Below, piece after piece: positions 59,996 through 64,000 of a stretch of DNA of 64,000 nucleotides. Position numbers and translations under genes: made by a program. Source of the stretch: Streptomyces zagrosensis (GTDB lineage Bacteria > Actinomycetota > Actinomycetes > Streptomycetales > Streptomycetaceae); NCBI RefSeq assembly GCF_014203645.1, contig NZ_JACHJL010000020.1:1-64000 (forward strand), written 5' to 3'. Each line of letters starts with the position of its first letter. Positions within the stretch are counted from its first letter, which is position 1. Under the pieces are notes generated by a model, which worked only from the letters and a program-made list of their open reading frames with translations, was not told the DNA's origin and made no database searches.

Positions 59996-61117
59996 TCACG
60001 CCAGCGCGTCGCCGGGTGACGGCGCCGGGCCGGCCCCGCCCAATCCCCCGGGCGCGCCGTCGTCCTCGGTCAACAGCCCGGCCCGCGCGGCCAGCACGCC
60101 CGCCTGGAACCGACTCACCGCGCCCAGGCTCTCCATGATGGCGGCCACGTGTTTGCGCGTGGTCCGCAGCGACATCCCCAGCCGCCTGCTGATGGTGTCG
60201 TCTTTGCACCCCGCGGCCAGCAGGCGCACGATGGTGCCGTTGAGCTCTCGCGCCACCTCCTCAAGGCCCTCGGCAGCCGCCTCCGAGAACGGTCTGGCGT
60301 AGGCCCAGGCGCTCTCGAAGACGGACCGTAGGTAGGACACGACGGCGCGGTCGCGCACCAGCACCGCCTCCGGGGTGCCTGGCTCGCCGGGGATGACGGC
60401 CAGCGCCTGGTCGAAGACGATGAGTCGGCCGAACGGCTCGTGGCTGGTGCGGTACTCGGCGCCCAGTCCGGTCATCACCGACACGTACGCCTGGCTCGGG
60501 GCGTTGAAGCGGGCGGTGTGGTGGTAGAGCGTGCGCATCCGCACACCGCGAGCGAGCAGTTCGGTGTCCCGGGTCAGCGCCTCCTCCAGCACCTCTCGGG
60601 GCCGGACGCCGCCGGGCTGGCTGCTCAGCACATCATCCCGGCATTCGGCCGACGCCACGTTCAACGCGGCCCTCACATCGGCGACGTCTGGGATGACCTC
60701 GATGGACTCGCCGCGCTGCGGCCGGTGTTGCAGGAAGCGCTCACGCAGCCGCCCGAACTCGACCTCTATCCGGGTCAGTCGCTGCTGCTGCGCCAGCATG
60801 TCAGCCTGCAACCGGGTGGCCAGCGCGCCGGCCGCCAGTTCGGGGTCGAGGGGGACCAGGGGATCATCCACGCCGCCGGAGTGCAGCAGGCCGAGCGCGG
60901 TCAACTCGTCGAGCACACAGCCCGCGCCCTCACTGGTGAGTCCCATCTCGCCGGCCGCCGCCAGACACCCCCTCTTCGTCACCGGCTGCCGCTCCAGAAT
61001 CCACACGTACACCTGGACGTCGTCGTGGCTGAGGTGGTGGACGGTGGGGATGTTCGGCGAGGCGACCCTCGCCGCCCGCATCTCCCGGCACGCCCTGGTC
61101 TCGCGTTGGCTCTTCAT
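59996..61117 (-). CDS. LuxR-type HTH regulator (TrmB-like N-terminus)
   Basis: A 373-residue regulator. The N-terminal part resembles TrmB/helix-turn-helix sensor proteins (LSHDDVQVYVWILERQPVTK), the middle has LLARGVRMRTLYHHTARFNA and the C-terminus a GerE-type HTH (ISRRLGMSLRTTRKHVAAIM). Streptomyces clusters often carry such proteins as pathway regulators. It marks the right end of the cluster. The ATG at 61117 has only a weak ribosome site. Confidence 0.85.
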   Translation of the reverse strand: MKSQRETRACREMRAARVASPNIPTVHHLSHDDVQVYVWILERQPVTKRGCLAAAGEMGLTSEGAGCVLDELTALGLLHSGGVDDPLVPLDPELAAGALATRLQADMLAQQQRLTRIEVEFGRLRERFLQHRPQRGESIEVIPDVADVRAALNVASAECRDDVLSSQPGGVRPREVLEEALTRDTELLARGVRMRTLYHHTARFNAPSQAYVSVMTGLGAEYRTSHEPFGRLIVFDQALAVIPGEPGTPEAVLVRDRAVVSYLRSVFESAWAYARPFSEAAAEGLEEVARELNGTIVRLLAAGCKDDTISRRLGMSLRTTRKHVAAIMESLGAVSRFQAGVLAARAGLLTEDDGAPGGLGGAGPAPSPGDALA

Positions 61118-63280
61118 GACGTCAATGGCCCATCATCCGTCCCGCTGCCAGAGAAACCCCCGTGTACACATTCGCGAGGCGAGGCCCCGCGCCCCGCGCG
61201 GCACCCCGGGGGCACCGCGCGCCCCGCCTTCCCCGCCGTTACGCCGCCACTCGGCCGCCGACGCCGGTCGCGCAGTGCTTCCCGGGAAGCCGTCTCGTCC
61301 GAGCGTCGCCCCGGAATATCGGCACTCCGCCCGATGAGAGGGCCCGAAGGCGCGCGCGGGGCGGGCGCAGCGTTCCCTTCCACGAAGTGCCACGCGCGAC
61401 AGGCCGCGCACAGCGGGCGCGCCGGCGGCCCGGCGGCGGGCGGGAGCGAGCCGGACGGCGCGGCGTCCTCCTCGGGAGACCACCCGACGTGGCGCCGACT
61501 CCGGCGTCCACCAGCGCAGTGGGGCCATCCGAAGGAGCCATGCGTCGTCGCCGGGGTCCGGTACGTCTGGCCCACCGCCGCGCCGGAAGGGTGCGCACGC
61601 ACCGGGCAGCCCGCCGCCTCCCCACAGTGGCCGGTCGGCGAAGGGAAGGTGCCGGCCGCGCCGCGCGGGAGTGCGCCGGACGGCGCGGCCCGCCTCGCGT
61701 CCGGTGCTCGGGCTCCGGGAGTAGATCGGCCGCGCGTTCGGTCTCCGTTCGGCCCGCAGCTGCGCGCTCGGCGGCCCCCGAGCGCGCCGGTATGGTTGGC
61801 GGCGCCCCGACCCGCCGCCGCGCCGACGCGGACCGGGCCGTGAGCCGGCCGCGGTGCGCGGTGCTGCGGCCACCACCTCGGCGGTGGGGCCGTCTTCGGG
61901 TGGGCGCGATCCGGGCACCCCGCGCGAGGCGCGCACCCGATATGTCCTTGATGCCCGATATGGGCCCGGTCGGGGGCTGGCCGGCGCGTCCGCCGAGGCC
62001 CCACGCGGTGGATGGACCCGCGGGCGGGCGCGAGCCGCAGAACGAGGCGGATGGCTGCGGTGCGGCGTATCGCACCACCGAACAGGGCACGTCCCACGTG
62101 CGTATCCCCTGGGCCCTTCATACGGCCAAGACGAATGGGAAGCACTGGTCAGGTCCCTCCTCCCGGCACATCGGTCGATCCGGAGGGGGCCGGGAAAGCG
62201 CCTTCCATCAACCCGCGGACAACTGCGTGCCGTTTAACTGTGCCGAGGGCCTTGACATAGGCACAAGGGAAGAGGGAGGGCCGAAAAAACGTGCGGAGCA
62301 CCGACCGTTGGGCAGCATTTCGTCGGTGATCCCGTGGGTTTCGCCGTCCCGGAGTGCCCGTTTCACGCCCGAACCCAAACGGCAAGGCCACAAGCGGCCA
62401 GCAGCCCTCCCTGCCGTGAAAAGTGATTTAGAACATGCCGTTTGAAAGTTTATCAACCGCTTTCACTTGGCATAGTCGGCCGCGTCCGCTCCGACCGGGT
62501 CATGCGTCTGCCTAAGCTGCCTCGCGTCCACAACCAGCAGGGCGGACGGCGTCGTCATCAGCCCTGGAGGGCTCGCAATTCCCCCGGGATCAGCCAGCCG
62601 CGCACGGGGTCTCGCATCTCATCAGCCCCTCGAAGTCGGGCGCAGCAGGCCGGGGGCTGGCAGGCCGCCGAGACCGAGTGAGGCGACGTGCTTGCGTAGC
62701 GCTTCGACTTCCCAGGCCGTCCGCTGACAACGCCCGCCTGGTGTCGCCGGGCGAGGCGGACGAGCGGCGAGGGGCCGGGAAGAGCGGTATGCGGCAGATG
62801 CCTCGCGGACGGCCAGGCGATTGAAGGCGACCTGTTCGTAGGCTCGATGGACTTCGTAACGACGCGGCCGGTCTTGGCAGTTTTTGGTTAGCGCAGCACA
62901 CCACTGGTCGCCGAGATTTCGGGCGTTACTCCATCCGAGTGAGCGCCTTGGCGAATGCACAGGGTGACTGGCGCCAGCTGGTGGCAACTGACGATGGCCG
63001 CCGCCGAGCGTGTGCACCAACGGCTCGGACGGGGCCGCAGGGTGACCCAATGACGCAGAGTGCTGGCTGCTAGCGCTCTACTGGCGAGTGCGCTCTGTCG
63101 TCCTACCGCCCCAGCGGACGAGCGTTCGTGCCCGCCGACACCGGTGGCTACGGTGAAAGCAGCAGGGCTTGCCCGCACGCCGCGCTCCACCGGACGCTGG
63201 CCGGGACCGTGGCCCACGGTCGTTATGAAGGCGCGAAATCCGTTCGGGCGAGACGAGACATCCACAGGTGAGGGAAAATC
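61118..63280. other. 2.1-kb stretch without recognisable gene
   Basis: From 61.1 to 62.1 kb the DNA is extremely G+C-rich, and open frames on both strands give Arg/Pro/Ala-rich translations with no family signal. From about 62.2 kb base composition drops. Between 62.6 and 63.1 kb the minus strand has short protein-like pieces with stops (for example AIVSCHQLAPVTLCIRQG), perhaps an old insertion relic. No RNA gene or inverted repeat was identified. Confidence 0.4.
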
Positions 63281-64000
63281 ATGGAACTCTACTCCACCGT
63301 GCGCGAGGGCGGCTGGCTTCCGTCGGATCAAGGCTTTCTGCGGGACTGGTTGGACGAACGCATCGCGAGGATCGAGGAGGACGCCCGACTGGGCAAGACG
63401 GTGGACCTCAAACCCTCCGTCGCCGCCCTTCGTGACCTGATCGGCAAAGACCCGAAGATCCACATGCTCTTCAACGACATGCTGTGGCAGTTGTCCCACC
63501 GCGAGACACCGACCGGCTCGCCACAGGTCAAAACGGTGGACCAACTGCTCCTGCTGTTCAACGATGCCATCCAGAGCGCTCCCGAGTTCAACAAATCCGG
63601 ACTTGTCGGCTTCCCGATCAACGCCATCCTCAACTGGGCGATGGGCACCCAGGCCGGCTTCGCCGCATTCCTCAACAGCGACGTCAACAAGGCCCTCAAG
63701 GACATGCTCAACGAGTGGAGCGTGTACCTGGCGAGCCCCGAGTCGGCCTACGTGCTCGACACGAAGAAGAACCACTGGTTCAGCAAGGAAGCCCTCGACG
63801 CTATGCCCGACTTCGCGAAAACCTTCGTGTGCGACCCCAAGGCCGAACACTACGGCTTCAAGTCGTGGGACGGCTTCTTCACGCGCGAGCTTCAGGACGG
63901 CGTACGCCCCGTCGCCACGGATTCGAAGACGGTCACGAGCGCTGCCGAGTCCGTCCCCTACCGGCTGTCGCGCAACGTCCAGTTGCGGGACACGTTCTGG
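63281..64000 (+). CDS. PsiD-like phosphatidylserine-decarboxylase-family protein (partial)
   Basis: ATG at 63281 with GTGAGGG upstream; 240 codons are present and the frame is open at the window end. The product (MELYSTVREGGWLPSDQGFL, VGFPINAILNWAMGTQAGFA, FNDMLWQLSHR, SWDGFFTRELQDGVRPVA) matches the N-terminal and linker region of PsiD-type decarboxylases: a PSDC-type domain, then the start of the PS-decarboxylase domain with SWDGFFTRELQDGVRPV. The pyruvoyl-forming Ser lies beyond the window. Likely decarboxylates an amino acid such as tryptophan, or a phospholipid. Codon use differs from the cluster, so it is probably not part of it. Confidence 0.85.
   Translation, partial: MELYSTVREGGWLPSDQGFLRDWLDERIARIEEDARLGKTVDLKPSVAALRDLIGKDPKIHMLFNDMLWQLSHRETPTGSPQVKTVDQLLLLFNDAIQSAPEFNKSGLVGFPINAILNWAMGTQAGFAAFLNSDVNKALKDMLNEWSVYLASPESAYVLDTKKNHWFSKEALDAMPDFAKTFVCDPKAEHYGFKSWDGFFTRELQDGVRPVATDSKTVTSAAESVPYRLSRNVQLRDTFW

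Noticed and set aside
61114..62145. 343-codon minus-strand frame and overlapping alternatives right of the cluster
   Set aside because: Several overlapping long frames on both strands all give Arg/Pro/Ala-rich sequences without motifs, as expected for extreme G+C content.
1..64000. CRISPR arrays, tRNA, rRNA and known riboswitches
   Set aside because: I looked for regularly spaced repeats, tRNA cloverleaf landmarks (GGTTCGANTCC-type arms) and long conserved RNA stretches and saw none. A tRNAscan or Rfam run would be decisive.

Overview
The window reads as the chromosome of a Streptomyces or close relative. G+C is very high, third codon positions are G/C-rich, GTG starts are common, and genes often overlap by 4 bases (ATGA/GTGA). 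Family content fits this: XRE-type regulators in a Streptomyces style, an RsbQ/RsbP/RsbV-like stress module, a chaplin-like small secreted protein, and actinobacterial IS relics. No rRNA, tRNA or CRISPR array was seen. All calls come from reading translations by eye; no database search was run.

Layout. (1) 0.2-8.2 kb: two HTH regulators, several decayed genes (frameshift at 3447-4023, in-frame TAG at 4165-4905), then a compact minus-strand operon of alpha/beta hydrolase (RsbQ-like), PAS-PP2C phosphatase (RsbP-like) and STAS protein (RsbV-like). (2) 8.2-11 kb: a decayed phage-type integrase facing decayed TniB/TniQ transposition genes. (3) 11.4-17.4 kb: an intact block of small NAD(P)-dependent oxidoreductases (three related F420-dependent-NADP-reductase-like proteins, an NAD-dependent epimerase-like protein, an SDR) with divergent LysR and TetR regulators and good candidate operators. 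(4) 17.7-26.4 kb: a 'graveyard' of IS5, IS30, recombinase, GNAT and PqqD-like fragments, with a few intact genes among them (secreted SUMF1-like protein, small hypotheticals, chaplin-like protein).

(5) 26.4-61.1 kb: a biosynthetic gene cluster, visibly more G+C-rich than the flanks. Its core is one NRPS protein (partial condensation-like region, A, PCP), one PKS protein (KS-AT-ACP) and a complete FkbH-type hydroxymalonyl-/methoxymalonyl-ACP extender set (FkbH-like, acyl-CoA dehydrogenase, discrete ACP, 3-hydroxyacyl-CoA dehydrogenase). From 54.69 kb down to 30.74 kb about 20 genes run in one direction, mostly with stop-start overlaps, so they look like one long transcript. It also encodes a two-subunit transketolase, a GT-B glycosyltransferase-like protein, a small-molecule kinase, an FAD oxidoreductase, an SDR, two methyltransferases, a LOG-family phosphoribohydrolase, an MFS exporter, an ATP-grasp ligase, a YqcI/YcgG-family haem N-oxygenase-like protein, and paralogues of both phenylalanyl-tRNA synthetase subunits. 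The PheT-like protein lacks the usual tRNA-binding EMAP domain, and the PheS-like protein carries a Cys4 knuckle where the substrate-pocket motif normally lies. A divergent plus-strand operon encodes an oxidoreductase plus LigB and LigA homologues, a set resembling LigC/LigB/LigA (extradiol ring cleavage, then oxidation to a 2-pyrone). An amino-acid dehydrogenase with a divergent PucR regulator and a class IV aminotransferase sit at the two sides; HxlR, two LuxR-type regulators and a cupin-like protein complete the cluster.

How it may work (inference): one amino acid is loaded on the A-PCP protein and extended once with an oxygenated malonyl unit by the KS-AT-ACP protein. Dedicated amino-acid supply, possibly a pyrone-type aromatic amino acid from LigCBA action, N-oxidation, methylation, glycosylation or phosphorylation, and ATP-grasp ligation add decoration. 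The PheRS paralogue is best explained as self-resistance or as a repurposed aminoacyl activation enzyme. I cannot match this combination to a known product.

(6) 61.1-63.3 kb holds no convincing gene. A PsiD-like phosphatidylserine-decarboxylase-family gene begins at 63281 and runs off the window.
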